Assembly (NCBI GenBank): GCA_023374025.1
Contig: SIJG01000022.1
Location: 1,387,500 to 1,451,499 of the forward strand
Reading direction: 5' to 3'
Length of the DNA stretch: 64,000 bases
DNA from: Heterodera schachtii
Lineage: Eukaryota; Nematoda; Chromadorea; Rhabditida; Heteroderidae
Shown: piece after piece, positions 9,446 through 22,252 of the stretch
Layout of the letters: each line of letters starts with the position of its first letter
Numbering within the stretch: position 1 is the stretch's first letter
Made by a program: the position numbers and the translations under genes
Notes under the pieces: generated by a model
Databases searched by the model: none
What the model was told of the DNA's origin: nothing
The model's input: the letters and a program-made list of their open reading frames with translations, nothing else

Positions 9446-11330
9446 CTAAGAATTTTTATTGTTATTGAGTTTTTTTTTAATTTTTAAAAACGGTATATCA
9501 ATTATTAATATAATAAATTTTGTTTACTTTTTAATGCGACGAAAGAGAGGCTTACGAATTAATGGACAAAATAATGAATAAATTTTCAAAAAAAAATATC
9601 AACTCATGTAGATTTATTCAATATTTTATTATGTTAAAAAATATTATGTTTATTTATATAATTCTTTTTAAAAAGAATACTTTGTCATCCATCCTCAAAT
9701 GAATTTTAATACTTTATTTAATTTTTTGGACTTCTTATTTCATGTGCATTATTTTATTACTAAATATAATTAATACAAAATTATGAGTTATACTAATTTT
9801 AAAAATTATATTTTCAAGAAAAATTTTGTTTTTTGTTTTTAAATATAGTAATCAGCTTATCATTTGATCATATTTTTAAATTAGGAAGAATGATATGTAG
9901 TTTACCAAATATTTTGAAATATTTGATATTTTTGCCATTTTAATAATTTCTATTTATTTGCAATCTCTGAATTTAATTTATTAAACCATTTTTAGCCTTC
10001 TGTCTGATAAATATGTAATATATTTTAGATTTGTCTTTGAGAATAAACAATTTTTATTTGGTAAGGCTTCAATTATTAATTCAATTAAATAATTTTGATA
10101 TCTCCTTTTATGTAAAATCCAGGAAAAAACATGTATTTACATAAAATTTCCAGCCCTAATTATTTATTATTTTTAGCGTGATCGCATAATATAATTTTTA
10201 GCTTTTTTTATTTTTAAACTTTTACTCTTTATGCACGCACATACATTTAACTATTCGATTTGTTACGATTTGGTGGCCAAAATTAAATTTAATTTTATAT
10301 AAAGTGAAGAGAAACATTATATTTTAACAAACTCCAATTATATTTTATTTAAATCAATGCCCAACATAATTCTTTTTTACAATGAAATTATAATAATTTT
10401 AAAATAATTTCTTTTACATTATATTGTTTGAAAGATGAAGTAGAAGATTTGAATTAAGAAATTATTTTATTTATAGCTTGTGATGTTTAACTTATTTTTT
10501 TAAAATTAATGTTAGTCAAAAAGTATTACAATTGTATTTGTGTATATTTTATTAAAATTTATTTCATAATAGTAATTTTTGTTTTCTAGAATTATCGTCC
10601 ATTTCACCTGTTACCCTATAATCCCCACTTTGGTGTTCACTCCCTTCTCCATTTTGAATGGAATTTTATGTTTTAGTAATTTATTATCTATTTTTGCTTT
10701 AAATTATGAATATTTTGGAATTGCTTTTTTTATTCTCTTCACTTTGACTTTTTCATATTATAAAATATTAAACTTTTTCTTGCGTAAATGATAAAAAAAT
10801 TTAATATTTATTGATATCCCGGAAAGTTGTACCAGTTGGTGTTGCATGATTTTCATGTTTGATTCATCGAAATTCGAAATGAAATTTTTATATTTTAGTA
10901 AATATTATTTTGAAAAGTTTGCATTTGAAATTTTATTTATTTAAAATATGTTTTTAAAGAAATATTCAAAATCATGCTTTTTTAGAAAACAAAATTTTCA
11001 AAATTTAATATATATGAATTATTATATTCGAATAAAAACCATTCATTTTCTTATTCTCTATAAATTATAATATTAACTTTTAATTAAAAAAAAGATGAAA
11101 GAAACATAGCCGAACTAATAAATATAGACTTGGTACATTTGATTGTATATATTACCTAATAATTCTAATCATTTATTTTATATGGCTTCTTCACATTCAA
11201 AAACTTTGCTTAAATTTTTATTATAGAATTATAAATAAATTTTCTTTTCATATTAGTTTATTTTTCAATATAATTTTTCAAATCATTTTTAATTTTAAAT
11301 TTATGAAATTTTTCTAAGTGACAAAAATGT
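9446..11330. other. AT-rich, T-biased stretch
   Basis: Apart from the two exon-like islands at 9.3 and 10.6 kb I see only low-complexity T-rich sequence. A further open patch on the minus strand at about 10230-10290 lacks an acceptor and is not annotated. Confidence 0.35.
10615..10652 (-). CDS. Candidate first exon, Rossmann-like start
   Basis: ATG at 10652 opens 12 codons (MEKGVNTKVGII) and then GG before a GTAACA donor at 10614-10613. A split glycine after VGII would resemble the start of a dinucleotide-binding fold (GxGxxG) as in many NAD(P)-dependent dehydrogenases. I could not find a second exon carrying the rest of the motif in the next kilobase on this strand, so this may be a gene remnant or coincidence. 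Confidence 0.22.
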
Positions 11331-11523
11331 TCAAAAAACATGGTTTTTCAGTTTGTCAGGTCATAACTTTTTTCAATCAAAACGAATTTTTTGGAATTTT
11401 GTAGGATAATAGAAAAACTTAGGCCTATCGAAATATATTAAGATTTTAAAATTTGGTTCATTTTGGGCGATGTTATGAATAATTTTCATTTAGTTGTTTT
11501 TGATTAACGTCCATCCCAGCACC
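11330..11523. mobile_element. Possible right half of a GTGCTRG foldback element
   Basis: The segment ends in CCATCCCAGCACC, the complement of GGTGCTGGGATGG. This matches the terminal motif of the complete elements at 3.3 and 20.6 kb. Sequence before it resembles their AT-rich interiors. No left end or target duplication was found. Confidence 0.35.
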
Positions 11524-11640
11524 ATTCATTCACTTGTTCAGTTGCTCATATTTTTGCACACATGCACATCAAATATTTTTTATTCATTGGTACTTTTGTA
11601 AAAATTATTTTTTACGGTATTAGCACAAAATTACATCGAA

Positions 11641-11995
11641 AAATAATAATTTAAAATAATAATTATTTTGGGGCAACAAAATATTCAAATTTAGTAAAAA
11701 AGAAGTACAAAATAATAAGGAAATGGGGGGGTTTTTTAATTTTATTAAAAGCCAAAGAGGTGGTGACCCTTGAAAAATGTTGAGCCGTGAAAATTTTTGT
11801 CCCCGGGGGGTTTTTAGAGTACCAGACCACGAATCTGACATTATTTTTATTTGATTCCTAATCCCGAATCCAAACTCGAACAAAAAGCCGAAAATTCAAT
11901 GTTTAGAGTTTACGAAAGTGGTCAAAATAGATGTCAGAATTCGTGATCAGAGACCGCAAAAACGTTTTCACAAATTAATATTACACTAATTATAT
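11641..11995. repeat. Duplicated segment, copy 1 (partner at 21957)
   Basis: It shares a GGGGCAACAAA core, GTGGTGACCCTTGAAAAATG, CAGACCACGAATCTGACATT and GTCAGAATTCGTGATCAGAG with 21957-22252 in the same order. The last two motifs are inverted to each other, so the segment can form a hairpin. Copy 1 has CCCCGGGGGG before TTTTTAGAG that copy 2 lacks, and copy 2 has CCCACCGGGAACGC that copy 1 lacks. Confidence 0.8.
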
Positions 11996-11999
11996 AAAG

Positions 12000-14900
12000 T
12001 TTTTTTTATTATAACAGTTAGATTTAAAAATATAAAATATATATAAACGCTTTTTCATTTAAATAAAAAGAGCATTTTTTTCTTAACATTTTTAAAATTT
12101 TCTTTAGTTTCATGCTTTGAAACTCGCATTTCGAAAAAATTTAATATGTTAAATTAATTTAAAAAGCAGCTTTGGATTCAAGTTTTATTTTTTAATTATT
12201 AATATTGTTTTAATAATTTTTTCACTTGACCAAATCCACCATTAACGACACGTTTATTATTAAGGCAATTTTACTACAATTATTTGCTTATTTTAGGTTC
12301 TATTTTTTATTATTTTTTCAATTATTTACTATAAATTCATATATTTTTTTAAATAAATCGCTTATTTTTTGAAAGTAATAACTTTGTATTGTATAAAATT
12401 TTATTTCTCTGATAATATTTCAAATAATATGCAAACTTAAATTTTTGAAGATATTAATAATATTTAACTATAATATTTTTATGGAAAATTTATTAAAAGT
12501 ATAAAATAATAATTTTTTTGTTTTTTTACTCATGCAATATGACCGAACGAATAAATCCGGTTGTTGTATTTTACAAATCCTACCATCCATTTTAAAATTT
12601 AATTGACTTTTCGTAAAAGGTTCTCCTGTTTATTTATTTATTTTTTGTTTTCAAATATAAGAAATTAAATTTTAAATCTAAAACGATTTTATTTAGAATT
12701 GTTTTTGTTATTTAAAATGCATTTTCATCATTATGTTTTTATTTAAAGCAGAGGCGAACAAATTTTAAATAATGGAAATTTTCTTTCTAAAAATTTTTTA
12801 TTTTATTTTTTGTATGGATCTTATTTTTCTACAATTTTATGCAGAATGTTTAATCCTTCGTTTGAGACCTTCACGAGTATTAATTTTTAATAAATTTGAT
12901 AAATATTTTGGATTTTTTAGAACTTTTTCCTACATTTTTTGCATTTGTTGAACATTTTATTTTATAAGGAAATTTTTTAAATGCTCCAAAAACTCAAAAT
13001 TTCGCAATTTTTCGTACATCTTTTCATTTTTTATATTTAAGAATTATAGAAATTTCTGTGAAAATAAAAAAAGAATTTTCCTTGCAAATGTATAAAGTAT
13101 CCCTAAAATCGGTTTTAAAAAATAATCATTTAAAAAATTTTATTTTCATATTTGGTATGCTCCGTTTCAAAGTTATAAACTCAAGGTTTTTTCTTTACCC
13201 CACTTATTTGTTAGTTCCCATGGGCCAATGAGCTGAAATTTTTGCCAAGATTACGTTCCCCATTTTCGATCAGTTAAGAATTTTTTCCAAATATTAAATG
13301 TTGAATAAAATGTATTTTAATTTGATTTATAAATAAATGGTTAAAATATAAAACAAATTATTTAAACTATTAGTTATTTGAGTTTAATTTTTTATTAATA
13401 AATTTATTTTATGTTTTTTGTATATAATTTGTACGCTTCGCTTTTGTTAGATGAAATAAAAATAAATATTTCTTACACTAATTTTACGTATTTTTCTTAC
13501 ATAATACATTTAAAAATGTTTATTTTTCAATATTCTCGTAGCGAAATGGTGACTTTTTCTCGTCGGCAGTGTTCATCAATGAAGATGGAAACTGTGGCAT
13601 TATTTTTTCAAAGTGAAAATTATTATTTTTATGTATATTAAATTTTTATAAAAGTAATTTTCTGAATAAATGTACAATTCTTTTATTTTTTGGTTTCGTT
13701 AATAATATAATTAATAAATTATTTTACTTTTTAGGCTTAGTTCATGAACTTTGGCACATTTCTTGACCGATATCATTTCGTTTGATTATAATAATGAAAT
13801 AAAATGTTATTTTTTTATTTTTTATTTTTTTTCTAATTCAATTTTGCGGTTCTTTCTTTTCTTTTTTTTTAGATTTTCCATTATTATTTTTTTTTTTTAT
13901 AATTTCGTCCTTATGTCTTTTGGAATTTAAAAATTGTTGTACAGATAATTTAAATGAACAAAATTTTTTGTTTGTTTGCTGTAGATTGGTATTTAGCTGA
14001 ATCCATTTTTGCTAATTATTTAAATGAAATTGATTTTATATACTTATAATTGCTTTAATATTAGTTTTATGAATATTACTAAAAAACTAAATTAATTGAT
14101 TGTGTGAAATAAATTATTTGGTTTTTGTGAAATACTTAAAAATAATTTTAACTGTTCTCTTATTATATGTATAAAAGTTATTTCTTTTGTTTTTAGTTTC
14201 AAAATATTTATTCAATTAATTTGACAAATACAAATCTGTTCATATTTTTACTTCCAAAAAAGTTATGATTTTTTTATTAAATATATTTTTTATTTTATTT
14301 CTTAAAAAAATTTTCTGACATTTTTTATTAGCTTTGGATCAAAATCATTTGTATGATTATATTATTTTCATGATTTTTTTTTACTTCATCAATCGCCTGT
14401 GCATTGTCTCGTCAAGGATTTATTGAAAAAATATTTTCTTTATTATTTCCTTTATTTAGACTTTACTTATTTTTAAAAATACTTTGATTTATAATTTTCT
14501 AATTTATTTATGTAATTAATTTTCTGATCACTTTGAATATTTTAGCTTCGCACCTTTTCACGATGTCGCCCAGTTGCGATTTTTTTCCTTTAAACGGGAT
14601 CACCAAAACTTCTGTTAATGATTAAAATTTTGTTAAAATGACAAATTTGCAGGTTGAGTAAAACTTGGTTTTTCCTTTTTTAAGTTTAATTTGTTTCAAA
14701 TAAAATTAACTCATTATATGGATTTATGGCATTTATTATTACTTTTTCTCCATTTATTTCGACTTTTATTAATAATTTTTTAAAGTATAATTTGTTTAAA
14801 ATCTTTTTCTTGAATAAATCAAGATAATAGCGACATTTGCACTCCTCGCCTATTTCTCATTCTTGCCTCACCTTGATTTTTAAAAAATTTAGGTCAATTT

Positions 14901-15024
14901 TCATAGATTTCTATTGAAATTAATTATAAACTTTTAATTTACTTTATTTTTACATTGTTTGCATCTTTTTCTCGTTAGTTTAACTTTTTTTCTTTTTCTG
15001 CTTAAATTTGCCTACTCTTTCTTT
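12000..15024. other. T-rich stretch with small GC-richer islands
   Basis: Mostly T-rich low-complexity DNA. The parts at 12050-12120 and 12710-12800 are diverged copies of 22770-22950. Islands at 13535-13615, 13740-13785, 14390-14420 and 14830-14880 are GC-richer and open in one or more frames, but none has both splice sites. The exon-like piece at 14546 is listed separately. Confidence 0.35.
14546..14618 (+). pseudogene. Exon-like fragment, repeated at 23.06 kb
   Basis: After a TATTTTAG acceptor-like site, the + strand reads FAPFHDVAQLRFFSFKRD in one frame to a stop at 14618. A diverged copy at 23059-23092 has the same acceptor context and reads FAPFSDTTIF, then stop. A minus-strand piece at 54.7 kb includes RFAPNNDD after another AG. 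The shared frame among copies hints at a decayed exon of a duplicated gene. The minus strand of this same piece is also open, so coding sense is uncertain. Confidence 0.28.
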
Positions 15025-15344
15025 CTAATTATTAGTGCTGTCCGAGACCAAAAATTTCCCGAGACTCGAGACCGAGACTTGACCCCGAGACCAAGATTCG
15101 ACCCCGAGACTCGAGACCGAGACACAAAACATCGAGACCGAGACCAAAAAACCCGAGACCCGAGACTTTTTTCAAAAATTTTTTTTATTCACTTAAAAAT
15201 CGTTAAAGAAATTTTTTTGCATATTTCTTAACAAATTTTTGTTTTTTTTAAATTTTGAATCAATTTGGTACCATAAACAATCCAAAAACGCACTTTTTTT
15301 CGCGGTTTTTGAGTCAATTTAAAGAAATAAAGGGAATTTTGGAG

Positions 15345-15483
15345 CTCCGGCGGTGCCGATAGACGCCGCCGGAGAAAATTTTAAAAATTTGAGTTCTTTT
15401 TGTTAACAAATTTAGTCCAAATTATCAACGCTTTTGAGCCAACTTTTTATAAAAATAAGGTTTTGGGTGCCGGCGGTGCCGAT
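15345..15483 (+). repeat. GC-palindrome repeat, tandem pair nested in the hAT element
   Basis: The first copy (15345-15374) has a 9 bp perfect stem CTCCGGCGG/CCGCCGGAG, and its tail contains TTGTTAACAAATTTAGTCC. A second copy begins at 15470 (CCGGCGGTGCCGAT) and is cut off at 15483 by a different repeat starting CAGGAGTGGGCGAAGC. Confidence 0.8.
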
Positions 15484-15753
15484 CAGGAGTGGGCGAAGCT
15501 CGGCTTGGCACTCGAAGCCGAAGCCGAAGGCGAAGCCCAATTTTTCAATATTAAAAATACACAACTTACACCATATTTTTCAAATGTTAATTTTTGAAAA
15601 ACTAAAAGAAAAAAACTATTTAGGGGGGAATTGATCCAAAGCAAAAATAGAGAGCGAAGCCAAGAGCATAACACACTGGACCACGTATGTGACAGAAATT
15701 TAAAGCAAAAAGTTGATAAAAAATATATAATTTTAAGTTTGGCAAAAGCCAAT

Positions 15754-15873
15754 CATTAGGGGTGTATTTTTCACTTTAAAAACTCGGTGGGGTGTGTTTT
15801 TCCCCAAACTTCGGGTAAATTACCCGAAGCTCGAAGTTCGAAGCTCAAAAAACGCGAAGTTTCGCCCACCCCT
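15754..15873. mobile_element. Short TAGGGGTG-ended element nested in the 15 kb hAT element
   Basis: TAGGGGTG on the left and CACCCCTG on the right bound a segment rich in TTCGGGTAAATTACCCGAAG-type palindromes. The ends are typical of hAT-like miniature elements. A second AATCATTAGGGGTGTA copy lies at 16015-16030, suggesting nested insertions or a duplication. Confidence 0.45.
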
Positions 15874-16174
15874 GGTAAATAACTACTTGAGGGGGAACTG
15901 ATCCAAAGCAAAAATTAAGAAAATAACCAAGAGCAAAACACTAGAACACGCATATGAATATGAAATGTAGCAAAAAGATACTAAAATTACATTAATTTAA
16001 AGTTACAAAAAGCCAATCATTAGGGGTGTAAAAAAGTATCGGTCTCGGTCTCGAGTCTCGAAAATCGAGACCGAGACTTAAAAACCCGAGACCGAGACTC
16101 GAGGCCGAGACTAAAAAAAGCCGAGACTTTTCTCGAGTCGAGACCGAGACTCTCGGACAGCACTACTAATTATT

Positions 16175-19100
16175 CACTATATAAGACGGTAATTTTGAAT
16201 TTTATAATAACTTTGCAATTATATTTTTTTTTACATAGTCTCATTCATCGTGAATAAATAATTTATCTTTTTTTTTGAAAATTTATTTAATTGATGTGCA
16301 ATTTAATACATTTTTAAAATAAAATTTGTTAAAAAAATGACTTTTGGCGGTTTATCTTACATTAACCAACAAATAGATTAAAAAAAACAAATTATGCTTC
16401 GATTATTAAAATATCGTATTTTTATGAAAGTTTATTTTTAATTGAATTTTTAACTTTATAAAGAAAACAATTTTTATTTCAATCTTTACCTTTACCTTGT
16501 CTTGCTAATTTATTTTAGTTAAATAAGGCTTAAGCTTTTCAATGTGTTGTCTATTAGGAATATTGACTTTAATTGGTAAAATTTTGCAGGATTGGACCTA
16601 CGAAATAGTCAGTTTTTAAAAAGGGAAAAATATATTTTAGAATGGTTTATTTATTTACAATGTGTAATTCTACTTATAATTCAAAGGCTTACAGAAATTT
16701 GCGGAACATTTGCATACATTTTTGGAAAAATGAAATAATTTTTTGACAACAATTATTTTTTCTGAAAAAATAAATTGGAAATTTGCACTCGTCTGAATAA
16801 AAATATATTATGTTTATTTTTTAATATTTATTTAACAATCCATTTTTGTCTTTATTTAAATTTTCCTTAATCTGTTTAAATGAAAAAACTACTTCAAATC
16901 CTTGAATACAAAAAGTTTGAATTTTAATTTCGATTAATTTTTTTATTTTTGTTTTTTTAATTTTTCAATTAATAAATGAATATATGTTGGTTTTTATAGC
17001 TAAATTCATTTCATTAGTATTCATTAGTAAACCCACGACGACGCACTCCGTGCGAGTCTCAAAATGCTTGCAAAGTTTCGTCATCAAAAATATTTTAAAA
17101 ATTGCCAATCATTATTATACATTAATTTTCTAAGTGTTAGCATATTTAAATAATTCATTAACCTTTTTATTCAATTGCTTAAATTATAATGAATTTAATT
17201 ATTTATAAGAGCTTTATTGAGCTTTTGCAAATATATTTTGGTTTTTTTCCGATTTTTATTCATTTTTAAATTTTTTAGGAATTTTGGCCTTTTAAATGTT
17301 TTTTATATATATGAATGTTCTAAGTGTGTATTTTGAACAATAATAATAAATAAATTTCTCTTTTTTTTTGTTAATTAATTCTTTATGTTTAATTTAATAA
17401 TATAATATACTTTCTTTTTCAAAGTCATCTTCGGAGGATTTCAAATTTGAGTTGCTAAAAAGATGAAATAACGCTTTTTTTCCTGTTATATCAAACCGAA
17501 AGCCAGTTTTGGTTTTAAAATAGTTAATTAATAAATTTCTATTATTAAATTCAAAAATCTTTGGCCAAAAATAATTCAAATGATATTGTAAATTTATTTT
17601 TTTAACAATTTTTGTACAATTAATTGTTGTTAAACAAAGTGTAAATGTGATAATAAAATTAGAATGAAAGTAAAATTTTTAAATTTATTATTTTGTTATT
17701 ATTTTATATTAAAAGTTTTTGGCATTTAAATTTAAATTGTCGCTCTCCCGAAAACATCGTCTACTTTTTTTTCAGCAGAAATATAGATTTTATTTTAAAG
17801 TCTTTAATGAATGTTTTATTTTTAGTTATTAATTTAAAATAAAGGTTATATAATATGATTTCTATAAAAATTTGGAATCCTTTAGTTTTACCTTTTGGAA
17901 GTTTTAGATTTTTTTCATTTCGTTAAAACATTAATTCTTTAAGTTTTTATGTGTTTAAATTTATTTTTTTATTTTTTTTTCGTGCTTCTTTTGCTGATAA
18001 AGAATTTGTTTATTTTGTTATTTTTTTCAAAAATAGAAAAAGTTCATAAAACAAAAATGGGACCATCAATAAAAGAAAAATAACAATTTATGTTTTTTAA
18101 AAAACAAGCATGTTCATTAAGTAATATTGAAATTTATTTATTTATTTTCATTTAAATTATATTTCGTAACTTTTTTATTCCATAGTTTTTTTTCAAATTT
18201 CTTTTAAAATTTCTTGCTTTTTTGAAATTTTTTAAAATAAATTTTATTCCCTGTTTCTAATAGTTTTCTTTTAATTATTAATACTTTTTATATTTTTCTA
18301 AATGTTATTTTCTCTTTTGGTTTTTAATTTCGACTAACGATTTTAAATTATTAATTTTTTTAAATTGTTTTTTATCCATTATGATTTTTTATGTTATGGT
18401 GTTATTAATTTAATTTAATTATTTTTGTTTTCTTTATTTTAATATTAATTTAATAATTTTCACATTGATTAATGCTATTAGGAATATCATTTTCAATATT
18501 TTTTTTTAATTATAAAAAAAGTTAATCTAATCCGACTTTTTTGGCCATAATCTTTTTTCTCTCAAAGATATTTTTTGAAATTTTCGAGATAATCATAGAA
18601 TTCTTAAGGCTAGCAAATATTTAAATTTTACATGGCTCAATTTTTTATTGTTTCCTCCCAAAATTGAATAACATAATATTATTTTATTATTTTGTTTATA
18701 TATTGATAATATTTTGAACCATTCATATGCTTTAATTAGTCTTCTCAAATTCATTCAATTAAATTAAATAATTTTATTTTTGTTTCATTTTTCAAAATTT
18801 CTGTTAAATTGTTCTAATTGCTTTATCTAATTTTTCTCCAGCATCCAACCCGCTTATTCAAGTTTTTTTATGCATTAAAATGCACAATAATTATTAATTT
18901 CTACTTTTTAAGCTATCATTGTTGCTGTAAATATTATTGGTTATAAAATTTATTATAATTATAAATATATCATTAAATGCTTATTATTTTGCAAAGGTTT
19001 TTTGCTTGTTAATTTGTATGACAGTTAAAATATTTATAAAATTGTTTTTGTTTAAATTATATTACCATCATTTAAAATTGTAAGTTTTAAATTTTATTAA

Positions 19101-19340
19101 AAAATATAAATTGTTGTTAAATTAGGCTGTTTATAATAACACTTTTTTTTGTTATAACTTTTATTTAGTTATTAATTCTCATTCCGGCTTTTATTTTATT
19201 GAAAATTGTTTATTTTCTTAGCAATTTTCAGTAGATGTTTTTCAAATAATTTTTGTTTTAATAGAGACACTTCCGTAATAAACATTTAATTTTTAATAAT
19301 TTAACTCGATTTAATTCAAGACCTTCTTTAAATACATACA
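16175..19340. other. T-rich stretch with diverged repeat copies
   Basis: No supported gene. The parts near 16330-16560 resemble 52050-52150 and, inverted, 56110-56240. The part at 17080-17250 resembles 39230-39420. The part near 17740 resembles 38660 and 47640. A minus-strand frame ending at 17394 includes KTKTGFRFDITGKKALF and a GTATAT donor, but no acceptor. Confidence 0.4.
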
Positions 19341-19345
19341 ATTAC

Positions 19346-19660
19346 TAGGGTCCGATGTTTATTTACGATAAATCTCGAAAAAGTTATCTAAAATAGTGAG
19401 GAAAAATGCCGAAATAATCAAAAAATAATGGCAAAAAGTAAGTCTGAATTGTGACAAATAGTGACAAAATTTTTCCAAAAATTGAACAAAAATAATTTTA
19501 ATTCATATCAATTGCAAATGAGGTACATCTCCACATTTTGAGGGAAACTAGTCATCCGAGTATCCGATAAAATAGTTTTATAAATAGCGAAAGTCCTTTC
19601 AACATCGCATTAGTAAAATAGAATTAAGGTGAGGGGAATATCACAATTAGGGATAAAAAC
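19346..19660 (-). pseudogene. Broken hAT transposase 3' end
   Basis: On the minus strand 19606..19508 reads DVERTFAIYKTILSDTRM and then TSFPQNVEMYLICN before a stop. This matches the C-terminal dimerisation region of hAT transposases: the (C/A)DVER-F-x(3)-K-x-ILSD signature followed by the x-N-(V/L)-E segment. Directly upstream the frame meets TAA, which a single missing base in ACTAATGCGATG would explain. About 160 bp downstream, CTAGGGTCCGATG at 19347 looks like the terminal inverted repeat of the element. No longer part of the transposase is readable, so the copy is dead. Confidence 0.72.
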
Positions 19661-20603
19661 TGCAAAAATAGTTACTTTTTTAATTAAATGAAATGCAATA
19701 TAAATAAAAATAAAATTAACAAGTTATTTTTATTAGCATTTTCTTATGCATAATTTTATTTCCCTCTGCTCACCCAATAGCTCTTCAATTTTATGTTTAA
19801 TTTTTATTTCACACGCTTCTTTCATGGCGTTTTGAATGTATATAAAATTTCTGTAATTAATTAGCCTATGAAATGTATGGAAAGGCTTTCACCTAATTTT
19901 GTTATATTACATTTTTTATTTTTTTTATTTTCAAAAAATTAATTTCTTTTTATTAATTTTTAATTTTAAAGACGATTGGCGTTGAAAACTTTTAATTTGA
20001 AAAAATAGAAAACAAATGACAAAATAAATAATCAAATTCTCTTTGTTTGCCTTATTAATTTAACTCAAATTTATTTGTTTTTTTTCAATTTTTGAAATTT
20101 ATTTGATTAATAAAATAAAAAAGTTTAAATTATTGATCTTAAAAGCGAATAAAATCAGGCAAAAATATTAAAGATAATTAGTCAGAACTCATGAACGAAA
20201 ATTTATTTTTAAATTCGAAACGAAGACAAAACTAAAACTTTCGGTGAGGAAATTAAACTCGAAACTTAAAAAGTGATTTTTTGAAAATTGAATTATTTAT
20301 TAATTTATTTTGTTATTTATCTTAACTTTTACTAATCCAAAAATTTTGTAGAAAATATTTAATTTTTAAACAAAAATAATTTTTTTTCTTTTTCGTTTTT
20401 GTTTCATAAAAGCTTTTCATCTGCTTAAATGCTTATAATATTTGTTTTGGAGTTACTTTTGTTATTTCTTTCCAAAGATCGTAACTCGCAGTGTCTGTGG
20501 TTAATTGGCTATAAACTCCAATTAAATCTAATTTATCAATTGTAATTATTTTTTTGGCAAGAAAACTCCTTTATTTATTTAAATTTAATTTTCTCCACTA
20601 ATG
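19661..20603. other. AT-rich stretch, nothing recognised
   Basis: Low-complexity sequence. The phrase TTTTCATCTGCTTA at about 20417 recurs near 21410 and 43695, marking diverged copies of a dispersed repeat. Confidence 0.35.
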
Positions 20604-20612
20604 CTCAAATTC

Positions 20613-21218
20613 CGTGCTGGCGCGTTTCTTAAAACTGCCATCCATGAAAATTGAATTTTTTTTTTTAATTTTGAGATTATTTTCAAAAAATTTCAAAAAT
20701 TGATTTTTTAAAAACTTAATGAAAAATTTCAACGAAAAATCTAAGAGAAAATTAGAATTTTTGAAGAAATATTTTCTAACAACAAAAAATGTAACACATA
20801 AAAATTCATAACTTTGCTCAACAGCAATCAATATTTTATGGTATCATTCAATAGCTTTAAGTGTTTTCTATCAGAATAGTAATACTTAAATTTTTTACAA
20901 AGTATAAAACAAAAGTTATTGTCTTAAAATTAAAAATTTTAAGTTAAAATTTTTGGCCATGACCTTTTGAAAATTATTGAAATTCAAGTGTTAATAGATT
21001 AAACAAAAGACCTTAAACGCCAAAAAAAAATAAAAATTTCAAGACATTAAAATGCAATTCAGCGATATTTTTCAAAAATTTCGTAATTTTTTTTTTAAAT
21101 TACTAATATTATTTAATTTTCCCATAATTTTTATAATATTCCAAAATTTTTTAAAAATATTTTTCAAGAATTTTCTTGAAATTAGCGGGTGCCAGTTTTT
21201 AAGAAACGCACTAGCACT
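20613..21218. mobile_element. Foldback element of the GTGCTRG family, 9 bp target duplication
   Basis: CTCAAATTC flanks it at 20604-20612 and 21219-21227. The left end is CGTGCTGGCGCGTTTCTTAA and the right end, reversed, AGTGCTAGTGCGTTTCTTAA. Much of the element folds back on itself, and it has no coding capacity beyond AT-rich chance frames. The interior (TGTAACACATAAAAATTCAT and TGGTATCATTCAATAGC) matches the element at 57.9 kb and the half copy at 42.3 kb. Confidence 0.83.
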
Positions 21219-21956
21219 CTCAAATTCAGCATTTGAAGAGATAATTTATATTTTCTTGACCTTCCCGATGTATGAATCATAGAATAGGCGATTAAAAAAA
21301 AATAGATTAAAAATTAAAAACTGATTTAACTATTTTGTTTCATTAGCCGTTTAAAATTAAGTTAATTTTTTGGCAATTTTAATTTATTTTATTAAATTAT
21401 TTAATTTTTTCATCTGCTTAGGTGCCTAATAATGATTCATTTTGAATTGTTAGTTTAAAAGTACAAGCAGTTATATAAATATATAAAAATGTTTACAATT
21501 ACTTTTTTTTCTTTTTTGTCAAATAACATTTATATTTTCATTTTTCATGAAAATAAATTTTAAATTTTCAAATATTTTTGATCTAGATGAATGAACAATG
21601 TGAAATTGTTTATTTTTTAAATTTTAGAAATAGTTTTAAATAAAATTTTCAAATGAATATTAAATAATAATACATCCTTGAAATGCAAATTCGTTTTAAC
21701 AGTCTTCATGAAAATAACTTTGTTTTGCAGAAATTATTGAAGAAGAAAAAAGTTGAACTATTTAGTAAAATTTAATTTATTTTTTGTTTAATTAGTCGAA
21801 AAAAATCATATTTTTTTTGTTTGTATTAATTTCTCTTTTAAAAAATATTTGTTAAATTAATTTGACAAGTACAATATTCTTATTAATTTGAGAAAGCAAA
21901 ATTTTTTTATGAATTTTAAAACTAAAAAGTTTGCAATACTCATAATGTTAAAAAAT

Positions 21957-22252
21957 ATAAAACAAAAATAATAATTAAAATAATAATTATTTTGGGGCAA
22001 CAAATTACCCAAATTAGGAAAAAGAAGTACAAAATAATAAGGATTGGGGGTTTTTGAATTATATTAAAAGCCAAAGAGGTGGTGACCCTTGAAAAATGTT
22101 GAGCCGTGAAAATTTTTGTTTTTAGAGTACCAGACCACGAATCTGACATTAATTCGCGTTAGAGATTAGAAAGTGGTCAAAATAGATGTCAGAATTCGTG
22201 ATCAGAGACCGCAAAAACCCACCGGGAACGCGTTTTCACAAATTAATATTAC
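21957..22252. repeat. Duplicated segment, copy 2 (partner at 11641)
   Basis: Same order of motifs as copy 1 at 11641-11995, with small indels. Homology to the 12.0-12.8 kb region resumes beyond it at 22770-22950, so the two are parts of a larger, decayed direct duplication about 10.3 kb apart. Confidence 0.78.

Larger units (their letters stand above)
15033..16165. mobile_element. Non-autonomous hAT-type element with GAGACCGAGAC arrays
   Basis: Ends are perfect inverted repeats of 15 bp: TAGTGCTGTCCGAGA at 15033-15047 and its complement at 16151-16165. The 8-mer CTAATTAT flanks both sides (15025-15032 and 16166-16173) and fits the hAT target preference (T at position 2, A at position 7). Just inside each end are runs of GAGACCGAGAC and GACTCGAG words in inverted orientation. 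The middle contains other repeats: the GC palindrome pair at 15345 and 15470, and a TAGGGGTG/CACCCCTG segment. No transposase is visible. Confidence 0.85.

Noticed and set aside
13535..14880. Several GC-richer islands open on the minus strand (13.5, 13.75, 14.4, 14.85 kb)
   Set aside because: Stop codons are AT-rich, so short GC-richer patches are expected to be open in some frame. None had an acceptor and donor in matching phase.
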